From a virus: a stretch of 34,102 nt of DNA. The translations under genes were made by a program, and so were the position numbers. Numbering within the stretch: the stretch's first letter is position 1; the number at the start of each line of letters is the position of its first letter. Below the pieces are notes generated by a model. The model did not search any database. It was not told where the DNA came from and saw only the letters and a program-made list of their open reading frames with translations. The stretch is taken from positions 1-34,102 of IMG/VR virus record IMGVR_UViG_3300044701_005206; one strand, given 5' to 3'. Below are positions 21,420-28,896 of the stretch, one piece after another.

Positions 21420-22417
21420 TTGATTACAAAAACATAAGAGAAGTCCACTTGGAAATCTCTACTTTGTGCAATGCGGCTTGTCCCCAATGTCCCAGAAATT
21501 TCAATGGCTATCCTCACAACGACGGATATCCTGAACTCAACATGACCTTGGCCCAAGCCATGCAAATATTCCAACCGCAATTCTTGCATCAATTGACACG
21601 CATATTGATCAATGGCAACTTTGGCGATCTAGTCATGAATCCCGAAAGCACAGACATCGTAGCATATTTCAAAGAACACAATCCCAATGTTGGTATAACA
21701 ATCAGCACCAATGGTGGTGCCAGGAAAAGCGAATTCTGGCAAACACTGGCCAAATTGGACGCCAAGGTAATGTTTTGCATTGATGGACTCAATGACACCC
21801 ATCATCTCTATCGGCAGAACACGTCCTGGGACCGAGTGATAGAAAATGCCCAGGCATTCATTGACGCCGGTGGTTGGGCTATATGGAAAATGATTAAATT
21901 TCGTCACAATGCACACCAAATTAATGCTTGCCGTGAATTAGCCCAACAGTTGGGATTCAAAGATTTCCAACTGTTTGATCAAGGTCGCGATACTGGTCCG
22001 GTATTTGACAAAAACGGCAAACTCACGCATGTGCTGGGAGATTATCAAGGCGAAACTGAGTTTAAAGTGATGTTCGTTGATTGGAGGTCAGAACAACAAA
22101 CCATTGACGGGTATACCTTGGATAAAAAAGTGACTAAAATCTCCTGTGAGACCCAGGAAAAAAGATCCATTTATATAGCAGCCAATGGTGATGTGTTTCC
22201 GTGCTGTTGGACTGGATTGTATCCACAGAGTTTTGGGCACGGATCTTATTCTGAAGCCATAAATTCGCAGATATCCCCTTTGATCTACGAAAACAGCGCC
22301 TTGGAATTTCCCCTGGAACACTGCATTAATTGGTTTAAACGAGTGGAAGATTCTTGGAAAAAAGACCGGTATACCAATGGAAGGCTGTATATCTGCGACC
22401 AGAGTTGCGGACATTGA
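21416..22417 (+). CDS. Radical SAM protein with C-terminal cysteine-rich (SPASM/twitch-like) region
   Basis: A 333-aa protein; ATG overlaps the helicase stop. C18-x3-C22-x2-C25 (CNAACPQC) is the radical SAM [4Fe-4S] site. ILINGNFGDLVMNP (~62-75) and ITISTNGG (~92-99) are the expected SAM-binding strands. The last third has ISCETQ, FPCCW, EHC and ICDQSCG, a cluster of Cys as in SPASM/twitch domains that bind extra Fe-S clusters. The family uses a 5'-deoxyadenosyl radical to modify peptides, sugars or RNA. No substrate is evident. It needs Fe-S clusters, and iscU and iscA lie 7-8 kb downstream. QueE-like identity is unlikely because of the C-terminal Cys set. Confidence 0.85.
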   Translation: MIDYKNIREVHLEISTLCNAACPQCPRNFNGYPHNDGYPELNMTLAQAMQIFQPQFLHQLTRILINGNFGDLVMNPESTDIVAYFKEHNPNVGITISTNGGARKSEFWQTLAKLDAKVMFCIDGLNDTHHLYRQNTSWDRVIENAQAFIDAGGWAIWKMIKFRHNAHQINACRELAQQLGFKDFQLFDQGRDTGPVFDKNGKLTHVLGDYQGETEFKVMFVDWRSEQQTIDGYTLDKKVTKISCETQEKRSIYIAANGDVFPCCWTGLYPQSFGHGSYSEAINSQISPLIYENSALEFPLEHCINWFKRVEDSWKKDRYTNGRLYICDQSCGH

Positions 22418-22419
22418 CA

Positions 22420-22427
22420 CATAAATA
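22420..22427 (+). promoter_or_regulatory. Late-type promoter
   Basis: CATAAATA, one mismatch from TATAAATA, 28 nt before the TTG at 22455. It heads the late block 22455-25779. Confidence 0.6.
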
Positions 22428-22454
22428 CTAGTCAAATCCCAAGGGGCGATAATC

Positions 22455-22709
22455 TTGCAGAAACACACCCGCAGTATACTTGCTGAATTGGACTCGTTTA
22501 CCACTACTCGACGAGATCAAAGCGCATTGATTGAAAGTCGTGCCACTCATGTGATACAAGGTGCCATCAACTTGATCAATCATATCAAGGAAGTGTTCGA
22601 CCCTGAAACCGCCGGGGAACTCGAGCGCAGGTTGCTCAATAGCATACGTGCTCAAGATCCTGCGAAATTCACACGCGGCATACGGAAGACACGACATGAA
22701 AATCAATGA
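22455..22709 (+). CDS. Small probable virion protein, 84 aa
   Basis: Starts at TTG with AAGGGG (22441-22446) 8 nt upstream. Helical, with ALIESRATHVIQGAINLINHIKEVFD (~24-49) and ELERRLLNSIRAQDPAKFTRGI (~54-75). Comparable small proteins precede virion genes in T4-like phages; the function is unknown. It overlaps the next gene by 14 nt and is the first gene behind a late-type promoter. Confidence 0.65.
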   Translation: MQKHTRSILAELDSFTTTRRDQSALIESRATHVIQGAINLINHIKEVFDPETAGELERRLLNSIRAQDPAKFTRGIRKTRHENQ

Positions 22710-23310
22710 CATCATAAAAGAAGCTCCGCCTCGTGCCATGCCGGCCCAGGCCGCGGCATTGAAACAGCGGCGCCAGGCCATGCCACAAAACACCACTGTG
22801 CAGGCACAACAGCAACCACAGGCCACCGCACAACAGCAACCACAGGCCACCGCACAACAGCAACCACAGGCCACCGCACAACAGCAACCACAGGCCACCG
22901 CACAACAGCAACCACAGGCCACTGGATCTTATAATGTTGGTAACACACTGGGACAAATGGCTGGTAAAGCCGTCACCGGAGTCAAACAGGCCGTAGGAGC
23001 CGTTGCTACCCCTGTGTTGGTGGCCAAGCAGATCGCAAAACAGGCCGCACCTGGAATAGCACATGCCTTGAAATCCCAAACTGGAGGATCTGATCCCATG
23101 GGCCTGGGCGGATTCCAAGCAGTATCCTCAACACCAACCTCCAATCCCGCTGTGGCTGTGATGGATCCCCAAACCAAGAAACCCGTGACCTATACCAAAT
23201 ATGGCCAGGATTGGATGGATCCGGATGGCAACGGAGTAATCGATCCCGCGATGATATCACATCTCGAACAGCAGCTAAAAGCCAATCGTTCAAGAGCATC
23301 AGGAGAATGA
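22696..23310 (+). CDS. Gln/Pro/Ala-repeat protein, 204 aa, probable virion component
   Basis: Start ATG at 22696 (MKINDIIKEAPPRAMP); it overlaps the end of the preceding gene. Residues ~37-76 are five tandem AQQQPQAT repeats. Residues ~77-120 are Gly/Ala/Val-rich and mildly hydrophobic. The C-terminal part has MDPDGNGVIDPAM, like an EF-hand-type loop. The MKINDIIKEAP opening recurs in other virion genes of related phages. The repeat makes a flexible linker. It precedes the nucleotidyltransferase-like gene, whose ribosome site overlaps its end. Confidence 0.75.
   Translation: MKINDIIKEAPPRAMPAQAAALKQRRQAMPQNTTVQAQQQPQATAQQQPQATAQQQPQATAQQQPQATAQQQPQATGSYNVGNTLGQMAGKAVTGVKQAVGAVATPVLVAKQIAKQAAPGIAHALKSQTGGSDPMGLGGFQAVSSTPTSNPAVAVMDPQTKKPVTYTKYGQDWMDPDGNGVIDPAMISHLEQQLKANRSRASGE
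22804..22923 (+). repeat. 24-bp tandem repeat, five copies
   Basis: Five head-to-tail copies of a 24-bp unit (GCACAACAGCAACCACAGGC + CACC), identical except for the last base of copy 5. Each encodes eight residues (AQQQPQAT), so copy gain or loss keeps the frame. The near-perfect identity points to recent expansion. Confidence 0.95.
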
Positions 23311-23315
23311 CTGTA

Positions 23316-24038
23316 ATGATCACCGAAGGCGGCAACGTATTCAAGGACTCGGAAGGTAATTCTCTGACAACACGTATCCAACGTGATCAAGTGATCCCCA
23401 CTGTAAAATGGTTGGAAGATCTCACAGGTCTCAGCCTAGTAGACAACATGTTGGGAACCACTGGCAGAAAAGAAACGTCGGGTGATTTAGATCTGGCAGT
23501 GGATGGCAGCAAGATAGACAAAGACACACTGATTCGTGCATTGTTGACCAAGGGCGTTTCTGCCCAGGACATTAAGAAAAGCGGCGACAGCGTACACTTA
23601 AAAACTCCCATCCAAGGCAGCGAAGGTTTTGTGCAGACTGATTTCATGTTCGGTGAGCCCAAGTGGCAACAGTTCAGCATGCAGGGAGGCAGTGAAGGCA
23701 GCCAATATCGAGGTGTGCATAGACATATATTATTGGCCAGCATAGCCAAAGCCATGGGCATGAAGTGGAGTTACAAAAACGGTCTCATGGATCGCGAAAG
23801 CAACCAACCCATCGAAGGCGGCAAAGATCCCAAGGTAATTGGCAAGATGCTGGGCATACCTGCCAACAAGCTGGCTACCTTCGAGGACATACTTGCTGCC
23901 ATAAAAGGTCTGCCCGAGTACGAACAATTAATCGCAGATGCCAGGGAAGCTCTGGCCAGAGACAATCTCAAGTTGCCCGAGTCGTCCCCCACTCCCGGAA
24001 CAGCCGCTTGGTTCCGATCAATCACAGGACAGATATAA
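23316..24038 (+). CDS. Nucleotidyltransferase-like protein (Pol-beta fold)
   Basis: Start taken at ATG 23316, with AGGAG (23301-23305) 10 nt upstream; ATG 23307 is only one base from it. The protein is 240 aa. LGTTGRKETSGDLDLAVD (46-63) fits the Pol-beta nucleotidyltransferase signature, with Asp57 and Asp59. QTDFMF near 117-122 could give the third carboxylate. Members transfer nucleotides to RNA, sugars, proteins or antibiotics. Such proteins occur in T4-like phages among virion genes. It may function with the ligase-like gene two genes downstream. The substrate is unknown. Confidence 0.72.
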   Translation: MITEGGNVFKDSEGNSLTTRIQRDQVIPTVKWLEDLTGLSLVDNMLGTTGRKETSGDLDLAVDGSKIDKDTLIRALLTKGVSAQDIKKSGDSVHLKTPIQGSEGFVQTDFMFGEPKWQQFSMQGGSEGSQYRGVHRHILLASIAKAMGMKWSYKNGLMDRESNQPIEGGKDPKVIGKMLGIPANKLATFEDILAAIKGLPEYEQLIADAREALARDNLKLPESSPTPGTAAWFRSITGQI

Positions 24039-24039
24039 A

Positions 24040-24705
24040 ATGAAAACTGCAGAATTCATCAATGACTTGAACGAAGCACACCCCAACAGCAAAATCTATG
24101 ACCGATGCTGGGATGGCTATCGCAAGGTGCCGGGCAAAAAGCGCGGTGAAAAAGGAAGTTGTGTCAAGGAGGACGATGTCAACATCGTAGATCGTGGCGA
24201 ATACGATCGCGAAGGTGAAATGGCACAGCAAGATTTACAAACTGCTGCCGATGCTGCCGAGGAACTGCGCAGCATACTTGACAGCGACGAGAATCTTCCT
24301 GAGTGGGTGCAAAGCAAGATCACCAAAGCCGTAGACTACCTCGACACAGTTCGCGACTACATGAAGTCCAAACAGTCTGACCAAGACGAAGAAACCTATG
24401 AAGGCAACGAATTCTACGAAGCCTACGGAGAACTATGGTTCAACGAAGACCAGCAGCTGGATGAAGCTGAGTATCAAGGACGCAAAGTGCCTCTCGGCAA
24501 GCCCATGCGTGGCGATGTCAAGAAGTTCAAAGTCTATGTGAAAGATCCCAAGACTGGCAATGTCAAGAAAGTCAACTTTGGCGATCCTGACATGAAGATC
24601 CGCAAAAGCAATCCCAAGGCTCGTAAAAGTTTTCGCGCACGCCATAATTGCGCCAACCCCGGTCCTCGCACCAAGGCCAGATATTGGTCCTGTAGGAAAT
24701 GGTAG
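24040..24705 (+). CDS. Probable virion protein with conserved basic Cys-containing tail, 221 aa
   Basis: ATG at 24040, one base after the previous stop. The opening MKTAEFINDLNEA resembles short leaders of related virion genes. The middle (50-150) is acidic and helical. The end is strongly conserved across T4-like phages: KSFRARHNCANPGPRTKARYWSCRKW type, with His, two Cys and many basic residues, suggesting a small metal-binding or nucleic-acid-binding knob. A shorter related knot (YDRCWDGYRKVPGKKRGEKGSC) lies at ~20-41. Function unknown; prohead or virion role inferred from context. Confidence 0.7.
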   Translation: MKTAEFINDLNEAHPNSKIYDRCWDGYRKVPGKKRGEKGSCVKEDDVNIVDRGEYDREGEMAQQDLQTAADAAEELRSILDSDENLPEWVQSKITKAVDYLDTVRDYMKSKQSDQDEETYEGNEFYEAYGELWFNEDQQLDEAEYQGRKVPLGKPMRGDVKKFKVYVKDPKTGNVKKVNFGDPDMKIRKSNPKARKSFRARHNCANPGPRTKARYWSCRKW

Positions 24706-24708
24706 TCA

Positions 24709-25779
24709 ATGATCCTGCTAGAATTCGTTAACACTCTTTTTGAAGCCGGCGAAGGACCGCGTATCCCCCACCCCGAGGATGCCATCTTCGATGGGCAGGA
24801 TGCAGCCCAACGTATGGTCAGTGCCATGGAAGAAGTCATTGATGATCCCGGCCGAGCATCTATCAAGTGGGACGGCGGTATCGCCCTTTTCTTTGGTAAC
24901 CTTGACGGACGATTCGTTGTCACTGACAAATACATGCCAGCCAAAGGTGTGTACCCTGCCAGCCCCCAAGAGTGGGCAGAGTATGATCGTGCCCGCGGCG
25001 CCGACCGCGGAAATCTCTATGAAACTATCGCCACGATCTGGAACGGATTGAAGGCAGCCGTGGGCAACATTCCGGGACTATTCAAGGGCGATCTCATGTG
25101 GGTGGGCGAACTCAAGCCCAACGAGCAAGGGCAGTATGTTTTCCGTCCCACCACTGTGGAATATCGCATACCCGCACAAACTGCGCTGGGCAAACTCATA
25201 GCCGGCAAAGTGGGCGGCGTGGTAGTACATCAATACAACAATGCTCCCTGGGATGGCAAAAGCGGCCTAGCCAATGCCGGTGATGTGGCCATCATCGCGC
25301 CCACTGCCGGTATCACGTTTTCCTTGAAAACACCGGTGAGATTGCTGGATGCCGCTAAAAAATCCATCACCAAGCACGGCGACAGCGCCACAGGATTCTT
25401 GAACGGGCTTGACAAAGTAGCGCAGGCCGCCCTGAAAACTTTCATGAACAAACAAATCACACGCCAGACCACGCAAGAATTACCTGAGTGGTTAAAAACC
25501 AACGTCAGTGCCGCACAATATCGCAAGTTAATTGGCGACGATGAGTCGGGGTATTTGTACACAAACCGAGAAGGACTCAATGCCTTGTACGCGATCTGGA
25601 ACGCTGTGTATCAGCTCAAGGACAATCTAGTACAGCAGTTGGAATCACAAGTCAAGGGCTTTGAGCAATGGACCGGTGGCCGTAAAGAAGGCGAAGGGTT
25701 TGTTTTTCCCAGCAGCCAGGGCTTGATCAAATTGGTGAATCGCGCAGGTTTTGGTGCCGCGCATTTCAACAAGGGCTAA
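24709..25779 (+). CDS. Ligase-like (covalent nucleotidyltransferase-like) protein, 356 aa
   Basis: ATG three bases after the previous stop. ASIKWDGGIALFFG (50-63) resembles ligase motif I (KxDG), with candidate Lys53. GDLMWVGELKP (~127-137) resembles motif III, and GKVGGVVVHQYNN (~166-178) resembles motif IV. ITFSLKTPVR near 205 could be motif V. A DNA/RNA ligase or capping-type enzyme is one reading. Phage proteins of this kind are usually annotated as unknown, so the assignment is tentative. It lies in a late virion block rather than with replication genes, which is odd for a ligase. Confidence 0.6.
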   Translation: MILLEFVNTLFEAGEGPRIPHPEDAIFDGQDAAQRMVSAMEEVIDDPGRASIKWDGGIALFFGNLDGRFVVTDKYMPAKGVYPASPQEWAEYDRARGADRGNLYETIATIWNGLKAAVGNIPGLFKGDLMWVGELKPNEQGQYVFRPTTVEYRIPAQTALGKLIAGKVGGVVVHQYNNAPWDGKSGLANAGDVAIIAPTAGITFSLKTPVRLLDAAKKSITKHGDSATGFLNGLDKVAQAALKTFMNKQITRQTTQELPEWLKTNVSAAQYRKLIGDDESGYLYTNREGLNALYAIWNAVYQLKDNLVQQLESQVKGFEQWTGGRKEGEGFVFPSSQGLIKLVNRAGFGAAHFNKG

Positions 25780-25795
25780 AAAATCACTGTGATTT

Positions 25796-25803
25796 GATAA
25801 ATA
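25796..25803 (+). promoter_or_regulatory. Late-type promoter of the 92-aa gene
   Basis: GATAAATA, one mismatch from TATAAATA. A stem-loop GACGC/GCGTC (25813-25829) in the leader and AGGAGA (25840-25845) follow. The layout fits an abundant late mRNA. Confidence 0.6.
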
Positions 25804-25851
25804 TTTTTGTGAGACGCTTTAGATGCGTCCATTTAAATTAGGAGAAATAAA

Positions 25852-26130
25852 ATGGCAACAGTAACAAAAGTAAACGGTGTAGAAGTAGCTGATATGAATG
25901 CAGTTGGACGCACAATGCAGGTTGTTAGCCTGACCAAAACAGGTATCACAGCCGCAGAAGCAACTGATTGCGTAGAGTTCATTCAACAAACAGGTCTTGT
26001 TAGCGCGATCGACCTCCAGGCCAACGTGGCTTACGTTCTCTGCGAAGGCGCAACAGTTACAGCCGACGCCAGCGACTTTGGTGGTGTCACAGGCGTAGCC
26101 GGTGCCATCGTAGCAACATTCTCTAACTAA
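25852..26130 (+). CDS. Abundant late protein candidate, 92 aa
   Basis: ATG at 25852 with AGGAGA 6 nt upstream. The protein is Ala/Val/Thr-rich with short beta-like segments and ends GVAGAIVATFSN. It has two Cys and no signal peptide. It forms a one-gene unit: late-type promoter, leader hairpin, strong ribosome site, gene, strong terminator. This is the expected design for a highly made virion protein such as a capsid decoration protein, but no family was recognised. A beta-sandwich decoration fold is a guess from composition. Confidence 0.7.
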   Translation: MATVTKVNGVEVADMNAVGRTMQVVSLTKTGITAAEATDCVEFIQQTGLVSAIDLQANVAYVLCEGATVTADASDFGGVTGVAGAIVATFSN

Positions 26131-26150
26131 TCCTAGCATTACTTAGAACT

Positions 26151-26179
26151 AAAAGCACTTCTCCGGGAGTGCTTTTTTT
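26151..26179 (+). terminator. Rho-independent terminator after the 92-aa gene
   Basis: AAAAGCACT (26151-26159) pairs with AGTGCTTTT (26168-26176). The stem is extended inward by a C-G pair and closed by a TCCG tetraloop, then T-run. The start codon of the next gene (26180) follows immediately. Confidence 0.9.
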
Positions 26180-26635
26180 ATGGCCATAAGTACTAGCATG
26201 AATACCTTGCATTATTTCACTTTAGCCACTCTCGTAGACATTACAAAAACCGGAATAATACACGGTGACACCAACGATGTTGAGAGAAATCAACAACGTA
26301 ACTGGGAATCTGTGACACAGACCATTGGGCTAGGAGCTCAACCCATGGAAATACAGGGACCAAGCATGCAGGAAATTAATGTAGAAGATTTGGAATTCGG
26401 CGAGATGTACCGGGGCTCACAGCGTGTGTGGACCATGAGCTTTGCAGTGGAACACATCGATGTCTGGACCGAAAACAACGATCCCGTGGCTGGGCTCCGC
26501 AGGGATTTCAACCAGGTTCCTGTGATTACTGGTCTAACTGAAACTGCACGATTCATGTTGCCGATATTCTATTCATCGGGAGCAATCAAAAACATATATT
26601 TTAAATCATTCTCACAAGACTTAAATATAAGTTGA
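26180..26635 (+). CDS. Conserved phage protein of unknown function, 151 aa
   Basis: ATG at 26180 directly follows the terminator T-run; the alternative is ATG 26198 (MNTLHYF). Neither has a clear ribosome site. ERNQQRNWESVTQTIGLGAQPMEIQGP (~35-61) and FNQVPVITGLTETARFMLPIFY (~114-135) look like motifs of a widespread small phage protein. The layout is beta-rich and soluble. How it is expressed is unclear because the terminator sits in front; read-through is one option. Confidence 0.72.
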   Translation: MAISTSMNTLHYFTLATLVDITKTGIIHGDTNDVERNQQRNWESVTQTIGLGAQPMEIQGPSMQEINVEDLEFGEMYRGSQRVWTMSFAVEHIDVWTENNDPVAGLRRDFNQVPVITGLTETARFMLPIFYSSGAIKNIYFKSFSQDLNIS

Positions 26636-26722
26636 TGCGATAGGCATACACAGGCACCTTTAGGCACACTTTGGCACATTCACAGCATCGCCCTTAATGA
26701 AAAGAGCGAGGAACAGCAGTCG

Positions 26723-26983
26723 ATGTCTTCTACTGATATTGAAAAGAAAAGCCTTGAGGCGCACGTAGAACTCTGCGCGGAAAGGTATGAACAATTGGAA
26801 CACAAACTCACATCTTTGGATAAAAGAGTGGCTAAAATTGAAACCGGCATTGACGACATCAAACAAGCCATTGGCCGATCCTCGTTGTCGCAGTCCAAGC
26901 AGTTGATCACCATTGGAACCACGCTGTTGGGCGTTGGCATAACTGCCATCCTTGGATTGTTGGTACATCTCATTAACAAATAA
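26723..26983 (+). CDS. Coiled-coil protein with C-terminal membrane helix, 86 aa
   Basis: ATG with GAGGAA 9 nt upstream. Residues 1-55 are a charged helix with heptad-like Leu/Ile. Residues 62-84 (LITIGTTLLGVGITAILGLLVHLI) are a single membrane helix ending Asn-Lys. The layout resembles small phage membrane proteins annotated as holin-like or as tail-anchored proteins. A holin role would need an endolysin nearby, and none was seen. The 87 nt before it hold no gene. Confidence 0.7.
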   Translation: MSSTDIEKKSLEAHVELCAERYEQLEHKLTSLDKRVAKIETGIDDIKQAIGRSSLSQSKQLITIGTTLLGVGITAILGLLVHLINK

Positions 26984-26986
26984 CCT

Positions 26987-27196
26987 GTGAAAATCGTAGA
27001 ACTGCTCAACAAAGTACAGGTTCCTCTCTCCAACGAAGAAAGCGATGTGCTGAACATCGTGGAAAATCGCGGTGAAATGGAGAAACCCGATTTTTCAGAA
27101 CGCCAACTCTATGTGGCCAATCAACTAGTCAACAAGGATGTCTTGTTGAGAACCAATCAAAATGGCAGAATCCTTTACACCAAAAAAATCTCGTAA
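26987..27196 (+). CDS. Small hypothetical protein, 69 aa
   Basis: GTG start 3 nt after the previous stop; no clear ribosome site, so coupling is likely. Helical N-terminus, then EERxLYVANQLVNKDVLLRxNQNGR-type helix and a short beta hairpin at the end, a shape compatible with a winged-helix fold. No firm family. It overlaps the next gene by 35 nt. Confidence 0.6.
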   Translation: MKIVELLNKVQVPLSNEESDVLNIVENRGEMEKPDFSERQLYVANQLVNKDVLLRTNQNGRILYTKKIS

Positions 27197-27728
27197 AAAA
27201 CGATCACGAAAAAATCACACCATCTCGTCTGAGGCCCAGTTGGATATCGCCACAGATCTCACCGCTGCTTATATCAAGCACTGGACCATTGATCGCACCC
27301 GGGAAATACTCAAAACAGACCACAAACCCATCATCGTGCCAACAAAACAGGGATTCATAGTGGGTGGTATGTCAGTGAAACACAACAAAAATACCACCTG
27401 GACTGTGTCCAATCGCTGGCGAGAACCCGTGGCCACATTTTCCTGGAAAAGCTCTGCTATAACATATTGTGTGTTAGAGCACCTAAAAAAATACACATTG
27501 TCTCGAGAGATATTGTTGCTAGACGCCAGGATGACCAAGTTCGAAGTGGACCTAGAGCACTATCAAAAAAGCCTGCGCAACAGCATAGCCAAAAAAGACA
27601 CCGCTAAAACTGATTTTGTTTGGGCCCGGTATCTCTACGCCAAGGCCCAGCACGAAGTGGCAAAAAACAATTTGGAAAAAAGTCTAAATTCTAATAAATA
27701 CTTGAAAGTTTGGGATACTAAATCATGA
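27162..27728 (+). CDS. Hypothetical protein, 188 aa
   Basis: ATG at 27162 inside the end of the previous gene. A strongly basic start (KKSRKKRSRKNH, 8-19) is followed by a mixed middle part with IVGGMSVKHNKNTTWTV. A long charged helix forms the C-terminal half (~115-185), probably a coiled coil. The basic start could bind DNA or serve in packaging or scaffolding. A late-type box (27693) near its end drives the next gene. Family not recognised. Confidence 0.68.
   Translation: MAESFTPKKSRKKRSRKNHTISSEAQLDIATDLTAAYIKHWTIDRTREILKTDHKPIIVPTKQGFIVGGMSVKHNKNTTWTVSNRWREPVATFSWKSSAITYCVLEHLKKYTLSREILLLDARMTKFEVDLEHYQKSLRNSIAKKDTAKTDFVWARYLYAKAQHEVAKNNLEKSLNSNKYLKVWDTKS
27693..27700 (+). promoter_or_regulatory. 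Late-type promoter
   Basis: AATAAATA, one mismatch from TATAAATA, 24 nt before the ATG at 27725 and inside the preceding gene. Confidence 0.45.
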
Positions 27729-28408
27729 AACTAACAGAAATAGGTGTGAACAACACCAAGAAGTTTAACCGCGTGATGGAGAGCCGTTTTGGGTTTGCCA
27801 TCAACTACGATAACCTGACACGGGAAAAAGCACAGCGTTTGGTCACAGCATTCACCGAAAGCCTTGATTCTATCAAGCGCAGCCATGGCATGCATACCGC
27901 TGAAAAGAATCCTCGTTACATGGAATTACTCATGGTGCGCGAAGGACTCAATCGTTGGCTGTCCGGCGAGCAATCAGCAGATACCAATGAACAAATAGTC
28001 ACCGAAAGTGAAACTGCCAAGAGCGAAGCTATACTCGCCGCTCGCGACATTGTTGACAGCATGCAAGACATGATGGAACGTGTGGGCAAGATGCAAAACG
28101 AGCAGATGCCTGCCTTGTTAGATGCCATACGCGATCAGATCAGCATGGAACAAGCCGACGGATTCAAAGCTTCGGTGACTCCTTTGCTAGACACCTTGGC
28201 CCAAACTTTGCAAAGCTCAAGAGAGCAGGCCGATCAAGCAGCTCGTGCATTGGCCGGAGAACAAGTGGCTGCACCCATGACCATGCCCGGTACTGAGCCA
28301 GCAGGTCAACTGCCAGCCCCTGAAACTAGCGACCTTGACACTGATGAATTTGCAGCCACAGATGCTGCCGCCGGTGGCGAAACGGAAATCGGCAGAGAGC
28401 GCAGATAA
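27725..28408 (+). CDS. Probable prohead/virion internal protein, 227 aa
   Basis: ATG overlaps the previous stop. Mostly helical: RVMESRFGFAINYDNLTREKAQRL (~17-40), then an acidic/Gln-rich coiled region (~90-180), and a disordered Pro/Ala/Asp-rich end with DEFAATDAAAGGETEIGRERR. That acidic Ala-rich end is typical of T4-like prohead or virion proteins. No catalytic motif. A scaffold or internal head role is inferred. The next gene starts on its last base. Confidence 0.7.
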   Translation: MKLTEIGVNNTKKFNRVMESRFGFAINYDNLTREKAQRLVTAFTESLDSIKRSHGMHTAEKNPRYMELLMVREGLNRWLSGEQSADTNEQIVTESETAKSEAILAARDIVDSMQDMMERVGKMQNEQMPALLDAIRDQISMEQADGFKASVTPLLDTLAQTLQSSREQADQAARALAGEQVAAPMTMPGTEPAGQLPAPETSDLDTDEFAATDAAAGGETEIGRERR

Positions 28409-28821
28409 TGAGGCTTCGAGAGTTTACCAAAGATTTCGATGACTCTATCATCGAGGACGAAGCCGATAGTCGCGGTGATGCTAATCTTGTAACTGCCCTG
28501 GAGTTCTTGCGTAATCGCAGCCATGACAGCCATCTTGTCCCCAAGGTGCGGGTCGACAGTCTCATTAACATGGTCAAAGGCACAGACCAATCTGAATTCA
28601 ATCTCGATAGCTTGCTGGGTGCATTCAAAACCAATGAAACGGTCAAGAGCCTTATCAAAGACATCAAGGATGACGAGCACGGGGTTAAATATGTCTATCT
28701 CAAGACATTCAGTGATGACAAAGTGGATGACGCACCAACATTGGCTTCGGGCGGACCATCTATGAATCCTGAAAAAACCGTTGACGCTATGGCTCAACGT
28801 GCTCTCAAAAATCGCTCATAA
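28408..28821 (+). CDS. Probable virion protein, 137 aa
   Basis: ATG overlaps the previous stop by one base. Starts MRLREFTKDFDD, like other virion genes here with short leader-type openings. A helical middle (LVTALEFLRNRSHDSHL, VDSLINMVKGTDQSEFNLDSLLGAF) and a polar end with Ser/Gly/Pro and Asn. It pairs with the preceding gene, so both are probably head-assembly proteins. Function unknown. The 75 nt after it hold a late-type box. Confidence 0.65.
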   Translation: MRLREFTKDFDDSIIEDEADSRGDANLVTALEFLRNRSHDSHLVPKVRVDSLINMVKGTDQSEFNLDSLLGAFKTNETVKSLIKDIKDDEHGVKYVYLKTFSDDKVDDAPTLASGGPSMNPEKTVDAMAQRALKNRS

Positions 28822-28858
28822 TCAAGAAGAGATATCAGCCAACTTGGTTGACTTAATC

Positions 28859-28866
28859 TTTAAATA
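28859..28866 (+). promoter_or_regulatory. Late-type promoter of the tail-collar operon
   Basis: TTTAAATA, one mismatch from TATAAATA, 30 nt before the ATG at 28897. AAGGG lies before that start. Confidence 0.45.
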
Positions 28867-28896
28867 CTGTAAACTGTAATGATCTAAGGGAAAGAT

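Noticed and set aside
21416-22417. QueE-type enzyme for 7-deazaguanine DNA modification.
   Set aside because: Length, C-terminal Cys set and absence of other queuosine-pathway genes in the window do not fit.
22418-22709. Small gene next to the radical SAM gene as a RiPP precursor peptide.
   Set aside because: The 84-aa protein is a helical, charged virion-type protein behind a late promoter, without leader/core layout or Cys/Gly-rich core.
22804-22923. Direct repeats read as a CRISPR array.
   Set aside because: The 24-bp units are contiguous without spacers and lie in frame in a protein gene.
22428-23118. Minus-strand frames rich in Cys/Gly/Trp repeats opposite the 24-bp array.
   Set aside because: They are complements of the Gln/Pro repeat and have no start signals.
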